A stretch of 64,000 bases of DNA from Protopterus annectens (GCF_019279795.1 NC_056727.1:1211411577-1211475576), one strand, 5' to 3'. Positions 10,996 to 22,782 are shown, numbered from the stretch's first letter. Program-made: numbers and translations. Notes: generated by a model not told the origin, from the letters alone.

Positions 10996-11375
10996 CTTTA
11001 GAAGCTTGAAATACTGAAATATCAAAATTCAGTATTTTGAGCCCATATAGTGTAATCCTGAGAAGAGCGAAACCTCAGAAGTGTGAAATTCAAAACCTCG
11101 AATACCGGAGGTTTTGAATTTCTCGCTTCTGAGGTTTCGCTGTGGTTATGGATTCAGGTAAGTGTGTATGTGTTAAGGGTTTTGGGTAGGGGCTGTGGTG
11201 TGTGTCAGTGTGTTTTGTTGCTGTGATGTGTGTGTGCGAGGAGAATGTAGCTAGTGTGGTGGTGTTTTGTGAATGTTTGTATGTAGTGCGACCTCGGAGT
11301 GAGAATATTTAGGTAGGGGGGATGTGGAGGTGCATGGGGACTTGCCTCCCGGCTTTACATAGTAGAGAACTTGTA

Positions 11376-11416
<41 letters not shown>

Positions 11417-11505
11417 AGTAAAAGTGTGAAATTCAAAATTTCCGGTGTGCGAGATTTTGAATTTCGTGGTTCTGAGTTTTCATGGTTTTAAGATTTTGAC
11501 TTTAT
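10991..11505. mobile_element. Foldback element 2 (non-autonomous)
   Basis: Both ends carry long imperfect inverted arms built on a GAAATTCAAAACCTCG / CCGGAGGTTTTGAATTTC palindrome. The left arm is at about 11050-11135 and the right arm at about 11420-11500. In between, on the reverse strand relative to element 1, lies the shared core (TGTAGTGCGACCTCGGAG at 11282) followed by an AT-rich and G-rich stretch, and a (GT)n tract. The right end meets the resumed old CR1 at about 11506. The arm sequence differs from that of element 1 although the core is shared. Confidence 0.65.
11378..11414. repeat. (GT)n microsatellite
   Basis: A dinucleotide repeat of about 37 bp inside foldback element 2. Confidence 0.95.
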
Positions 11506-12360
11506 ATTGTGTCCTTTGGGAAGTCATCTATTCTGGGGAACTAGCACATTGACAACACGGCCCTAAGAACTGACACAATTGTTCAGGATTTGGGAACTGA
11601 TGTGGACAATGGCAACATTGGTCCACTGTCATAAGAAAGTCCTTCTATATTATATAGCTTATAAACAAAGGGATTGCATCTATATCTTGAGATGTCATTG
11701 TCTTCCTTTACTCAGCCCTCATTAGGCCAGTCATTGAGTACAATGTCCCATTTGGCAGGGATACTTTACTAAAGAATACAAGGCCTAAAACATATGTCCT
11801 ATATGGACTGACTCAAAGCCCTATACTCAGTAACCTACAGACTCCTAAGTGGTGACTTGTGTCTAGCATGCAAATCATCCTCCGACCTAATACTAATAGA
11901 CTTACTGCACATCAGCACATCATATGCAACTAGAAAATAATTGATCCAGGGATCTAAACCTCTTTTGGAACATCAAGAGAATGTTTCTTAGGGAAAGGTA
12001 TATCTTGCAGAGGATGCCACTGCTCTGGAACAGACATCCCATCCATGTAAAACAAAACTCCTCCCTGCCCATATTCAAGTACATCTTGTATCTATGGATG
12101 GATAGTAGAAAATTCACCTCAGGACTGTCCCCTGTACTACTAAGAGACAAAGGCAGATCCTAAAGACTTTATCCCATGCATAGGCATCCTCAGATTATAT
12201 ATGGTATGCTCCCAAATATTCTAACTTGGAGTAATATATAATTATCAGCCATGAGATGGGCAAGGCCAGTCTAACATTAATCACCAAAAGGGAAACTGGC
12301 TAAACTTAAAATGACCCACAAGGGCAGCTAACTTAGTACTTTCCTATGAATCTATAAGTG
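11506..12360 (+). pseudogene. Old CR1, right part of the split copy with 3' tail
   Basis: The match resumes with CCTTTGGGAAG (the PFGK codons) exactly where the fragment at 8900-9057 stopped. It continues through a degraded thumb region (SALIRPVIEYN-like, GDLCLACKS, RQRMPLLWNR) to a 3' UTR and the tail ending CCTATGAATCTAT. The 3' end contains ACTGGCTAAACTTAAAATG, a form of the block shared with a SINE at 54.06 kb. Multiple frameshifts show that it is old. Confidence 0.75.
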
Positions 12361-14100
12361 TTCCTTCAGAAATACAAATCTGTTCAGATTCAAATAGTAT
12401 GCAAGTGGCAAGAAAGAAACAGATGGGCAACCAAGCAGAGAGTAAATCATAACTAGGAACTCATTTCTGGGATAGCCCTTTACTTAGTAGCTGCTTTATG
12501 TTAGCCCTTTGTCCCCGTGAATCAGTCCACTGCAATCTATCGTTGGCAGTCCTGGTTAGTGGCATCACTTCTTGGAACTTCACTACTGTGACTGCCTACC
12601 ATTTGCCTGTCCTATATGCTCGTATCTTCCTCCTGCCCCAACCATCTCAACATTTTTGTCAGTACATGATAGCCCACCCTACTGCCACTTGTCCATTGCG
12701 CTGTCACATGGGAGCATATGGTTTCTTTACAGTTCTTTGCAGCCACTTCAACAGAATCCTTTATTTGGACTACAAACATTAAATAGCACTCACATCAACT
12801 AAAGCTGTTATCTTTGTGATTTATGGAAAATGTCCATTGTATGTGTGTATTCTGTGGTGGGTGGGTATTTTTGGAGAATATCAGTGTAGGACAATAAGTA
12901 ATTTCATCATACAGTGTCTTTTTCTATGGTGCATACAGTTCACTTGCAGTCTTTTCCAGGTAAAGGGGTGGGAACTTATTTTCACTTTGCTATTTTTCCT
13001 TGTTTGTGTGACCATGACTTTATTTTTCTTTATTTTTTGATGGTGCTGGATTACTGCATGTATTTGATTAGTGTCAATGCATTGTTTTCCTTAACAATGG
13101 AGTCCACAGTTATGGCTTTTTTGTATTTACATGAATCTCTTTAGATTTCACCCTTGCTTTAACTCTTCTCTGTGCTCATGATTCAGATGCCTTCACTTCT
13201 GTTGCACCTTATTTGAAGAACAGTCTCATAACCCCAGCCCAGCCCCACATGCAACTCAATGGCATTTGGTTAGCATCTAAACACATATCAGGACTGTATA
13301 TAAAGTGCACCCACATGTAAAGAGCTGTTCCACAACTTTTAAAATAATTTTTCAATTAAATACAAAACTTGCCTTTCTACAAATGGATAGTTTATTGTAC
13401 CACATGCACAACTACACAAACAACACAAATATGAGAAAACATTAATAACCCATCTGGGTTGACTTCAAATCTCCTTCCTTCCGACATTTCTGTTACTCAT
13501 TCACTTTATGTTACACATCCACTCACCTTAAACACTTACCTTTCTTTCTGTAAAGTAAGATACTGTACTGTTCCACTGTGTATACATAGATATGTAAATA
13601 TAATATTTTAATATTCTTATACATGATACAAAATATTTTTTTACTTTTCCTCTATTATTGTACTCCCTTGAATTGGATAATATAGTTAGTTGAGCTTTTT
13701 TCCCTGAGACCCTGCTGAGAGGGATGCTAGCTTAGCCCTTCCAGCTTGTTACCACACCCTTAAAGCCCAAATACTTTCTCTACTATATCCTGGTATTACA
13801 AAGCAAAACTGAAACAACCTGAACAGCAGTCTGTATCTCATAAACACTAAGTGCTAAGCAAAGTAAAGACCAGGCATTTCAATGTAAAGTTGCCTTTCTA
13901 GCAGTGCTGTGCAGCAAATTCTAAATGTTTTACTTTCTATTTGAAATAACTGCATTCTCTGTAAACTGAATGCTTTACAAACTAAAGAACAATATGAAAT
14001 AGCAATGACAATATGCAGTTGGTGCTAAGAAATTTTGCTACTCCAGATTAACTCCTAGATGATTTGGGGAGTAAATTGGAATAACTAGAAAAAACTTTAC
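12361..14100. other. No recognised feature
   Basis: AT-rich sequence without a recognisable protein, RNA gene or element. Short open frames near 12500-13140 have no family resemblance that I can see. Confidence 0.4.
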
Positions 14101-14205
14101 CACCACAGAGAACAGTAGACTCCATACAGAATGCACCACAGCCAAGAATCAAACCTGAGAACCTTTTGCTATAATGTAGCAACACTGCTCACAGCAATAC
14201 AGCAT
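14101..14205 (-). mobile_element. tRNA-derived SINE head fragment
   Basis: Read on the minus strand it has a polymerase III A-box-like segment (GAGCAGTGTTGCTACA), a B-box GGTTTGATTCTTGG, and then GGTGCATTCTGTATGGAGT. This is the arrangement of the widespread vertebrate tRNA-derived SINE in which the tRNA head is followed by a GGTGCTTTCTGTGTGGAG-like block. Only the head and the first part of the body survive. Confidence 0.65.
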
Positions 14206-16582
14206 TAGTGACAATGTTTTTGATATAAATGTTTGCTTAAAAAGGCAATGCACATTCATTTTTTCCAGAAAGTAATGCAACAGCATTCCTAAGTGTAATA
14301 AATATCACAAGAAAAACATAAGAAAAGACAAATGGTTGTTTATTAGGTATATTTAGGTATATAACTCTTAATAATTGACACTATAGATATTGCAGAGATA
14401 CTTTCTATGTGGTGATTGCCTCACTTATGTACTTTGTAATGAAATTTCAAGTACACCACTCTTATCTTTCTACTTAATGGTGTTTAAGTAAGTCTGTCAT
14501 GTGATTTCCCTAGACCGACTTGTCTAGTGATTATCAGCCTCTAAATCACTTTATCTTGAGCTTCTCGCTGTGAGCCTAGTTTCACACTTTTCTGTACTGC
14601 AGCCTTGGCTATAATAATTCAAATCCTCCTGGTTATCATGTGTTACACATCTCACCTTTATCTGCAGACTGTTACCTGCAGGCCATGATTTAATATTAGT
14701 AAGTAGGACATGGGAGAATTCTGGCAGTAGAGTAGATTCCTGAAGTACCTTACTGGTGTTTCCTTATCTCTTATGAAGGTTCCTTTTGCCATTTATTTCT
14801 GCCTTCTGCCTGATAACAATTAGCCCCCCCTCAGTAATTCTCACCTCTGTTTGTGAATCATTATCTTTTTTTAGGCTTCTTTATATATACTCGAGGTGAT
14901 ATTGCTTGCGTGTCAGTAGTCCAGAGAAAAAAAAAAGATGAATGACCTAAAGCCAAATTTCCCATAGGATATCATTGCCAGCATGATTCCTAATTGTGTG
15001 CAAGCAATGAGTCACTTATTTAAGGAGATTTCTCCTTTCTTCCAGTTAGTGCAACCATGGAGTTGGTACCCCACATTAGCAGTGCTAGGGAGCTTGCCCC
15101 CGTGCAAAAAAAAAAAAAAAAAAAAAAAAGGAGTTTTTCACCTTTTGGATTTTGTTCTTTTGGAATGTCGACTTTCAGGAAATTGACATTTCATAGTAGA
15201 ACCTTTTTTTATTAAATGCCCTCCTATGCACACACAGCTTACAATTAGTTGTTTCTAGTGCCCCTCCTCAATCTGCAGCTACCAGATGACAGCTGCTTCC
15301 CTTGGACCCAATCTAATATCCAGGACTGGAGAGGAGAATGAGGCATCTCAGTGCAGTATCACATTGCAGCCAAAATGATCATTTTTCTAATCTAACCCTT
15401 AAAATGTCCCCAGTGCAAAGGGCATGCAATGATATAGTTGCAGAGCCCCATGAATGTCTGCTGATGCATCTGTAATTTGTTAGGGTGCAGCAGCAGGAGC
15501 ACTAACGAAAGCACCCCTCCCTCACATAATGATAGTAACATGCTATTCTCGTCCTGTCCACCCAGATCACTCCTCAAAAGCGAGGGCCATTCCTTATCTT
15601 ATGAACTAACACTGTACAATCACTGTTGACAGCCTTGCCAAAATCAAGGCTGGTAACATGCACTAATTAATTCAGTTACTCAAGCAATGTATTATGAGTC
15701 TGAAAGGATCCTGCCATGTTTAAGTTCAGCATTTCTGTGGAGCGTTCCAGCTGTTTACTGTCCATTCTTTAATGGGCACTGCATTTACTTTACTAACAAC
15801 CACTATGAATCTGTCTTGCATGACTTCATATATTTTGTTAAATGGGAATGTCTTAACTGCAACTGTCCATTTACAGTAAAGACATTAGGAGAAAAACTCC
15901 ATAGAAAAAGAATGACTTGAATTGTTTACTTAACTTCAGTACCATCTCTACAATTTTTTCGTAACCCCAAAAATTCCCTAGAGACAACTACTTCTAGGAA
16001 TGTTAGGTGTTATCAAAAAGTAGTAGAGAATCATATGAGAGGTGTACTAAATGGTTCTCTGATAGAGTAGCCGATGTATGGAATATACCGCTAAAATTAC
16101 ATTAAAGCAAGCATTATTGCCTGCACCTGAAATATCTTTCTGTATGTATGTATGCATGCATGCATCAGTGTATATTTTGCAAATACAGTTGTTTCACCAG
16201 TCATCATAAATTACACCAACTATGCATTTATATTTATTTTGATATGTAGATAGATAGATTGATAGATACTGGTGTCTCTGCTATCCTTAAACAAAAAACA
16301 AAAAAACAAAAAAAAATCTTGCTATTTTCCCACTTTCTATAATTTAAAAAAAAAGTTCAGTTACAGAGTTGCTGTTCTGAACTGTTTGTAAGTTTCTTGG
16401 AGGCCAGTGCTTACTTGGGCTAAAGGGAAGTCTCTGTGTTCACCAGCGGCAGTGGTTAACACTGAGCAGCCTGCCTGTCCCTGTAGGAGTGGTTACTGCC
16501 TAGAAACTGTAGTTTTATTGGCCCTTTTGGGTCAATTCCAAACTCCTTGATCTCTCTCTCTTAAAACCCTGCAACTCTCTTT
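14206..16582. other. No recognised gene; A-run and tetranucleotide repeats
   Basis: Mostly unique-looking AT-rich sequence. It contains an A-run at 15106-15129, a TATG/CATG tetranucleotide stretch near 16143-16166 and a short GATA stretch near 16247-16266. I see no coding or RNA feature. Confidence 0.4.
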
Positions 16583-16853
16583 ATGAGCGGTCTTGCGCAC
16601 AGAGCAGCGTCGGGCAGCGCCGGTTAGCTGGGGTATACTATTGCTGGCTCCACAAAGTGTATGCTGCAAATTTTCCCTTAGAACTAGGCAAGTCTCAACT
16701 CAAGTGCTTCAGATCAACTGTTCTTATTGCAGCACTTGCTTAACCCAAATCAGCACTTGTCCAAATCTCTTAGACAGCACTATTATTTTCCAAATCTCCT
16801 AGACAGCACTATTATATAATACAGCATAAGACCCTCGACTGTACGCAAGACAA
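16583..16853 (+). promoter_or_regulatory. Probable CR1 5' UTR / internal promoter region
   Basis: This 270-bp leader precedes ORF1 and opens with CpG-containing sequence (GAGCGGTCTTGCG, GCAGCGTCGGGCAGCG). That is unusual in a window where CpG is rare. A related leader with AATTTTTCCCATAG-like and CTGCACTT-like blocks is found reversed at about 33.9-34.1 kb. A promoter role is inferred from position only. Confidence 0.4.
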
Positions 16854-17780
16854 GTGAAACTCACTTTTCCAAGCATATCCAGAGGTCAGCTTCAGGTGTA
16901 CTCTCCAGTTCATCTGGTGGAATTGGGCATCCTGAGGCAATGTCACAACTGCCTCATGTATACAGACATCCCTCTCCTCTTACCTCTAGACACAAACACC
17001 TGTGAGAGATGCAAATACACAGCCAGACTGGAGGCTAAGCGCTCTCAACCCATGACTGTAACAGACAGTCAAGAGGAGAAGAGACACACTAGCATCACAC
17101 CACCAGTCACATAAATACACAAAAATGTATTCGGAGGCACTAGGTACCAATCTGAAAAAGAAACAGTGCCCTCCAAAGCAGACAAGCAAGCAACAGCACC
17201 TCCAAACACAAGCCAGAAAACACATAATTCACCTCAGCAGTGTGCCTCACGACAGCCCCTAAGGCAAAACACCATACCCAACATGCTAGCAATAGGAGAC
17301 TCTATAGTAAGGCACACAGATGTTCCACTCACCAGGCTGAACAAGGAGAAGGTTACTGTCAGCTGCCTGTCAGGTGCTAGGATCCGCCACATAACACAGG
17401 TACTTAGGTCACTCCAGAACAAGTACAAGTATGACGCTGTCATTGTACATGTTGGTGTGAATGATCTAAGACGTACCTCCTTGGACTACATGAAAAGAGA
17501 CATTGAGGAGCTATCTGATCATGTAGCCCAAGCTGGTATGACCCTGACCTTGAGTAGCATACTACCTTCACCTAGAATGATACCACAATACAAAGACAAA
17601 ATGATCAATTTCAACAACTGGCGAAGCTTCTGGTGTCATTCTAAGGGGATCCAGTGTATGTCTGCCTGGGATGACATGATAGATAAGCCTCGCTGTTTCG
17701 CCAGAGATGGTTTGCACCTGTCACCCCTAGGCTTTCGAATACTGGCCAAGGCTCTTGCCGTCCCCATAGTGCCTTTTTAG
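16854..17780 (+). pseudogene. CR1 ORF1: zinc finger and SGNH esterase domain, one stop
   Basis: One frame runs from about 16854 to 17780 with a single TAA at 17112-17114. The N-terminal part has two CX2C pairs (LRQCHNC and TCERCKY), a probable zinc-binding module. The C-terminal part is an SGNH-hydrolase (esterase-like) domain of the kind known from CR1 and L2 ORF1 proteins: GDSIVRHTD (nucleophile block), VIVHVGVNDLRRTS (GxND block) and DGLHLSPLGFRILAKAL (Asp-His block). All three blocks are intact. Compared with other copies, the start codon at 16875 has become ATA. The protein's role is thought to be RNA or membrane association in retrotransposition. Confidence 0.85.
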
Positions 17781-17841
17781 GCAAGGCTCAAAGGACAAAT
17801 CAACCACCGTAACCAGCACAGGTAACCAAAAACTAAGGGTA

Positions 17842-18810
17842 ATGCTACTCAACTCCAGAAGTCTCAACCTCAAAATGCACGCACTCGAGGCACTCCTCAG
17901 TATGGAGAAAATCGATGTTTGTGCAGTGACGGAAACCTGGTTGAAGCTTCCAGAGAGCACCCCAGCACTACCAGGTTACAATTCATATCATACCTTCCGG
18001 CCTCAGTTACCGGATCACAGTATAAAGGGTGGAGGTGTATCCATATTCATCAAGGATACCCACATCTCCAGGTTAGTGGCGCAGCATGATGCCACAGAGG
18101 TCATCCATGCGCAACTATCAGCAGGCAAAACCACATTTCAAGTCGTAGCCTGTTATAGATCACCCACCATGTCCCAAGATGCTCACTCAGCATTCCTTGA
18201 GGCATTGGAAAATATAAAGGTCCTACCCAACACCATAATTTTGGGTGATTTCAACTACCCTGGTATAGACTGGGTGAACTACCAAAGTTCTAACTCCTAT
18301 GCCCAGCGGTTCATAGAATTTATAAATTCAAATGCCCTTGAACAACTGGTATGTTCTCCCACTAGAGGGGACAACATATTGGATATAGTCATCACAAATA
18401 TGGGCGCCCATTGTACCACACCCGTTATCACTCCCTCTCTGGTCAGATCAGACCACAAACTGATAACCCTGGATGTCCTCACCCCTCCACTTCCCCCAGT
18501 CAAAGAAACCATCGTAAAAAACCTTTCCAAAGCAAACTTCAAACTACTTGCGTCAGAAGTGGAAAGCTTCACTATTCCCTTGCAGAAGGATAATGATATC
18601 CAGGATGCGGAATCCTACACCAAGGCACTCTATATGCATCTTCAGGATTGCATGGACTGTGCTATCCCAAAAAAAAACAAGACTCCTTCCTTAAGCAAGA
18701 AGAAACCAGTCTGGTGGACCCCGGCCATAAGCAAACTTTACAATAAAAGGAGGATACTTAAAAAAAAAGGCCAAATCTCAAGTAGAAAAATCATCCCTGA
18801 TCAGCATTAG
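17842..18810 (+). pseudogene. CR1 ORF2 N-terminal endonuclease
   Basis: The open frame starts at an ATG and covers the whole apurinic-like endonuclease: LLNSRSLNLKMHAL, the VTETWLK box, GGGVSIFIKDTHIS, the CYRSPTMSQD block, LGDFNYPGIDW and a C-terminal SDHKLITLD box. These are the metal- and DNA-contacting motifs of LINE endonucleases, and all are present. The frame then enters the linker and is broken at a 9-A run at 18760-18768. The missing base there shifts the downstream linker out of frame. Confidence 0.88.
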
Positions 18811-19238
18811 TAAGAAACTGAGGGCCCTCATCAAGTCAACTAAAGCTAATTTTGAAAAGAAAGTTGCTAAGGATGCCAAGGATAACCATAAGGCCTTCTA
18901 TGGCTACGTCAAAATCCTAAATGGCAACGCTCAGGTCTGTTCTGAGCCAGTACAAAATGGAACAAAATACACTGACCCTTCTGACATTGCCAACATCTTG
19001 GCTGACAGGTTCAGTGCAAATTCCCCCCCCCCCACCATCTGCAGGGCCTATTACTATTCCAGGGGATTGTGTAACTCCAATTATTACTGATACGTTGGTT
19101 AATAAGGCTCTATCTAAAGCTAAAAACACTGCCTCCATGTGACTAGATGGTGTCCCGGGCTGTGTCATACACGAGCTCCAAAATGAATTAACCCTGCATC
19201 TGAATACCCTGTTCAGTCTCAGCCTCTCGACAGGATAT
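18811..19238 (+). pseudogene. CR1 ORF2 linker with frameshifts and a stop
   Basis: In the frame after the A-run the linker reads SISKKLRALIKSTKANFE and continues to a 11-C run at 19023-19033, where a second frame change occurs. After it the frame reads NKALSKAKNTASM and a TGA at 19140-19142, at a glycine codon in other copies (SMGPD). A VPGCVIHEL block follows and runs into the reverse transcriptase. Both shifts lie in homopolymers, so sequencing error is possible. Confidence 0.8.
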
Positions 19239-20636
19239 GTGCCCATAGAATGGCGCACAGTAATGGTGGTTCCGCTGCACAAGGGTGGGCCCACAACTGA
19301 CCCTGGGAACTACCGACCAATAAGCCTGTCCAGTCTGATCTGTAAGACAATGTTGCAAATCATTATGGAACTCATAAATGGAGAGACTGGGAACCTCCAA
19401 ACACTTGACCCCATACAGTTCGGATTTATCAAGGGCAGATCATGCCTCCTGAACCTGGTGGACTTCTTTGAGACAGTTACTCAGGCTATAGATAAGGGAA
19501 AGGAGGTACACACGGCTTACTTTGACCTTGCTAAAGCATTTGACACCATTCCCCATTCAGGTATTATTGATAAACTCACCAACCTGGGCATAAACCCTTA
19601 CATCACAAGATGGATCACAAACTGGCTCTCAGACAGATCCCACAAAGTAAGAGTAGAGGGATCTATGTCCGAATCCAGACCAGTAACAAGCAGTGTGCCT
19701 CAGGGCTCTGTCCTGGGCCCCCTCCTGTTTGGCATATACTTCTCAGAAGTACAAGCAAGCACTGAAGGGCTGTGGCTGACCAAGTTTGTGGACGACTGCA
19801 AACTGGGTGCTATAAGAGAGTCTCCAGCTGACATGGATATCCTCCAGAAGGGCCTTAATGAGACTGATGCATGGTGTCAAAGCCATGGTCTCAAGCTAAA
19901 TGCTAAAAAATGTGTAGTAATCCCCTTTGGAAAAAACAGAGTACCCGTGAACTACCACATAGGAGGTAACCCCCTTAAATCTGAAGAAGTAATAAGGGAT
20001 CTAGGGACCCAAGTAGATAGTCAGCTTTCCTTTGATAACCATGTTGCCAAGGTGGTTAGAAAATCCTTCAATGTGACCCCTCTGATCACAAAAGTGTTCG
20101 CATCAAGATCTAAGGATGTAGTGGTGCCCCTCTACTCTTCCCTCATCAGACCCATTATTGAGTACAATGCACCAATTGGAATGTACCTGGCTAGGCATCT
20201 CCAGCAGCTGGAGAGACCACAGAGGTACGTCACTAAGAGGATTACTGGCCTCAAACAGTTGCCCTATGCAGCACGATTGAAAAAACTAAGGCTTTTCTCT
20301 GTTGCATACCGCCTTCTCAGAGACGATCTCTGTCTAACATACAGAGCCATGTCCAACCCAGAACTGTTGAACATGCTCCATCTTAGCAAAACCAAATCTA
20401 CTCGAGCTACACGCTCTAGGGATATAAACCTCAACACAACAATGAATAGAACATGCTGGAGGGATAGATTCCCTTTGCAAAGACTCCCCTTGCTATGGAA
20501 CAAGATCCCGATCTACATAAGACAGAGCCCCTCACTATCACTCTTCAAGAGGAACCTTGACAAGTGGATGGGTAACAGAAAGTTCATACCAGGGATCATA
20601 CCAACAGCTCTACTAGATAGGGGCCAAGGGTACTAG
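19239..20636 (+). pseudogene. CR1 ORF2 reverse transcriptase and C-terminal domain
   Basis: A 465-codon frame without stops. In order it has EWRTVMVVPLHKGGPTTD, DPGNYRPISLSSLICKT, QFGFIKGRSCLLNLVDFF, AYFDLAKAFDTIPHSGII, VPQGSVLGPLLFG, the catalytic box KFVDDCKLGA (F-x-D-D), LKLNAKKCVVIPFG, and the CR1 C-terminal region. This is the polymerase that copies the RNA at the nicked target. It shares its frame with the segment upstream of the TGA at 19140. It is a pseudogene only because of the upstream lesions; this domain itself looks intact. Confidence 0.88.
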
Positions 20637-20755
20637 CTGCTAGATCAAGGGCCTAGGGAACTAACCAAAGGGGTGGTGAATATTGCACAATGTGGCTGGG
20701 CTAATATATGCCTTTGGGCAGATAGCCCAGTACCTACCTATGAACCTAAATAATG
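20637..20755 (+). other. CR1 3' UTR and octamer tail
   Basis: After the stop comes a short UTR with GTGGCTGGGCTAATATATG and CAGATAGCCCAGTACC, ending CCTATGAACCTAAATA. The same 3' module terminates every CR1 copy here and also a SINE at about 54.06-54.12 kb. It is probably the recognition site for the CR1 reverse transcriptase. Confidence 0.75.
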
Positions 20756-21754
20756 CAGCTGAGGGAACTAGTCCATGAAATGGGGTTGTTTTATTAAGAA
20801 GAAAATAAAAATAATGGTGCAGTCATTTGTTTGGCACAGGCAAAACAAGAACAGTGTTACAGTTTCTCGTACTTGTCCTGCTACTGTCCCTAAGATGATT
20901 TCGCCTAGCTTCCTTTTGCCTGGAATCTAAGCAGAAAATATTCAGGCTACTCCAGGTTCTGCTAGTTTGTATCCTACTTGTTGCAGCATATTCCTCAGTA
21001 CTGTTATTCTAGGCACCAGGACCATGGACTTCCATTTCATATACCAGACTAATAGGATGATTGTCTGTTAACAGCACTCTTGTAAGAAATGTTTGTAACT
21101 AATACAAAGAAGTGTACCTGTTAAAGGGAAATACATTTATGCCATATTTATGCATTTTGTGCATAACAATATAATTTGCAATATTTTTTTTTATTTTTTT
21201 ATAAAGCATTTTATATGAATTAATGTAATTTACATCATTCTGAAAAGTCATGTAATGAGAACCATCACACTGTATTATACTGACCCCTCCCCCAGGCTTG
21301 AGACATTTGGTCTCAGCCCACTAGATGAGCTGTGATTCCTAGACAGGCCATCTGGATTGTTGTGGGTTGAGCCTGACCAAGGTTTTACACTAAAGGTAAT
21401 GAGAGTGCCCACTAACAAAGTTTAGCATTCCCATCCTGCAGCTTTTGCAGCCATAAGGGGCATGGTCTGTGACCAATGAAGAACCCCAGCCATGTAGGTA
21501 ATATTTTAGTTATAAGGGTTTCCACTTGATTGCCAAGCAATCCTCTCAGTACTGGAATATTTGGTCTCTGCTCTACTTAATCTATGAGGAGTAGCCCAAG
21601 GACTGAACCTTCAGGTGTTGCTAGTAACAGATCTTTAGGATGAGATATAGGTGCTCAACCTAACTTCCTGGATTCTGTTTGTTTGCTAATTTGCTATTCG
21701 ATAAGTTAGATAGGGACTGACATTTAGGTGAGAGAGCTTATCTATGATATCTGA
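20756..21754. other. No recognised feature
   Basis: Sequence between the CR1 3' end and the R4/Dong-like LINE. No ORF, RNA gene or repeat is recognised apart from a T-run near 21184. Confidence 0.4.
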
Positions 21755-22725
21755 GTGCGGCATGATAAGAAGAAATCTAAGATGACGTCCTTGCTTAGTT
21801 TAGCAGAAGAATTTTGGAACAGAGTGAAAATGAAAATCAGTCTTGAAGTAGGCATGACTCAGACAGCAAATGAAAGTGGCAAGAAACAAAAAATGGATGT
21901 AAAGAAAAGGACCAGAAAAAAAGGAGACACAATTAGAAAGTCCACAAATATAGTGGCAAGTACAGAAAGTTCTATAACAACCTCATGTTGAACAAGATCT
22001 AACTCAGTAATGGCTAAGGAGAGGTGAATGTAAACCAAAAAATGAAAGACTAATAATGGCTGTCCAAATGTGGGTGTACATACATGTTGGTTTGCAAAGT
22101 CTATACAAAAAGTGGGAGAAACGGACAAATGCAGGTTCTGTAAAATAGAACTGGAAACAGTCGAACACCTCATTGGCGGGTGTGATGAACTCATGGCTGA
22201 GGGTTTATATACTGAAAGAAAAATAATGTGCATGACTTTTGAACTGTGGATTGTGCAAAGAGTACAATACAGAAGTAGCTGAGAAGCACCGGAAACATGA
22301 ACCACAAAGTATTATCAACAATGAAGAAGTTTATTTCACATGTGATCACCCAATACCAACAGTTCAAAAACTAGATGTAAGAAAAACAAAACCAAATATA
22401 GTAGTGCAAGAAAAAATACAAAAAATAGCACTAATAATTGAAATTGTTACATCCAGCTATTATAGTGTCTTATATATCGAGAGTCACATAGTTATAAAAT
22501 GCAAAGATTTGCAAGCAGAAATGAGAGCAATGTGGAAGAAAGATAGACAGTTCTAGTAGTGGTATGAGAAGCAGGATTAACAAAGAAGAATTTACAATCA
22601 TACAAAAATATGCTACCAGTACATGTAACCCCATATGAACTGTAGAAGGAGGTAAATATGGCTACATTGCAGATGCTGAGAAGAGCACTCACGACCAGCA
22701 TCAAAGACTATACCAATACTAATTT
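21755..22725 (+). pseudogene. R2/R4 (Dong/Rex6)-type LINE, C-terminal remnant
   Basis: Pieces in shifting frames read EQDLTQ, QWLRRGECKPKNERLI, a zinc knuckle CRFCKIELETVEHLIGGC (CX2CX8HX4C), then HEPQSIINNEE, KPNIVVQEK, ALIIEIVTSS, and finally ATLQMLRRALTTSIK. This order (knuckle, restriction-like endonuclease, terminal ILRRAL block) is that of the R2/R4 LINE group, which uses a C-terminal restriction-like nuclease. Where relatives have PD and an acidic D in a hydrophobic strand, this copy has PN and E, so the active site is damaged. The reverse transcriptase upstream is missing. Confidence 0.6.
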
Positions 22726-22782
22726 CATGAACTTTAATTATGCCCTGACGTAGGAATGGGGTCTATTTGTATCAAGGTATGT

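Larger units (their letters stand above)
16583..20755 (+). mobile_element. Full-length CR1 LINE, best copy in the window
   Basis: The copy is about 4.17 kb: a leader, ORF1 (zinc finger plus esterase), ORF2 (endonuclease, linker, reverse transcriptase), a short 3' UTR and a tail ending CCTACCTATGAACCT. The start is placed at GAGCGGTC because the other long copy, on the minus strand near 34.1 kb, also begins its similarity at GAGCGGT. The leader start is GC-rich and CpG-rich compared with the surroundings, as expected for an internal promoter. Lesions are few: a lost ORF1 start and one stop in ORF1, two homopolymer frameshifts and one stop in ORF2. Confidence 0.88.

Noticed and set aside
12498..13144. 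Four overlapping plus-strand frames of 74-94 codons
   Set aside because: No family resemblance, no repeat relation and no initiation or splice context; probably chance frames in T-rich sequence.
18917..19400. Minus-strand frames opposite the CR1 linker and reverse transcriptase
   Set aside because: They are antisense shadows of ORF2.
21755..21991. Lysine-rich small protein
   Set aside because: It is the out-of-phase start of the R4/Dong-type remnant region, with no independent support as a gene.
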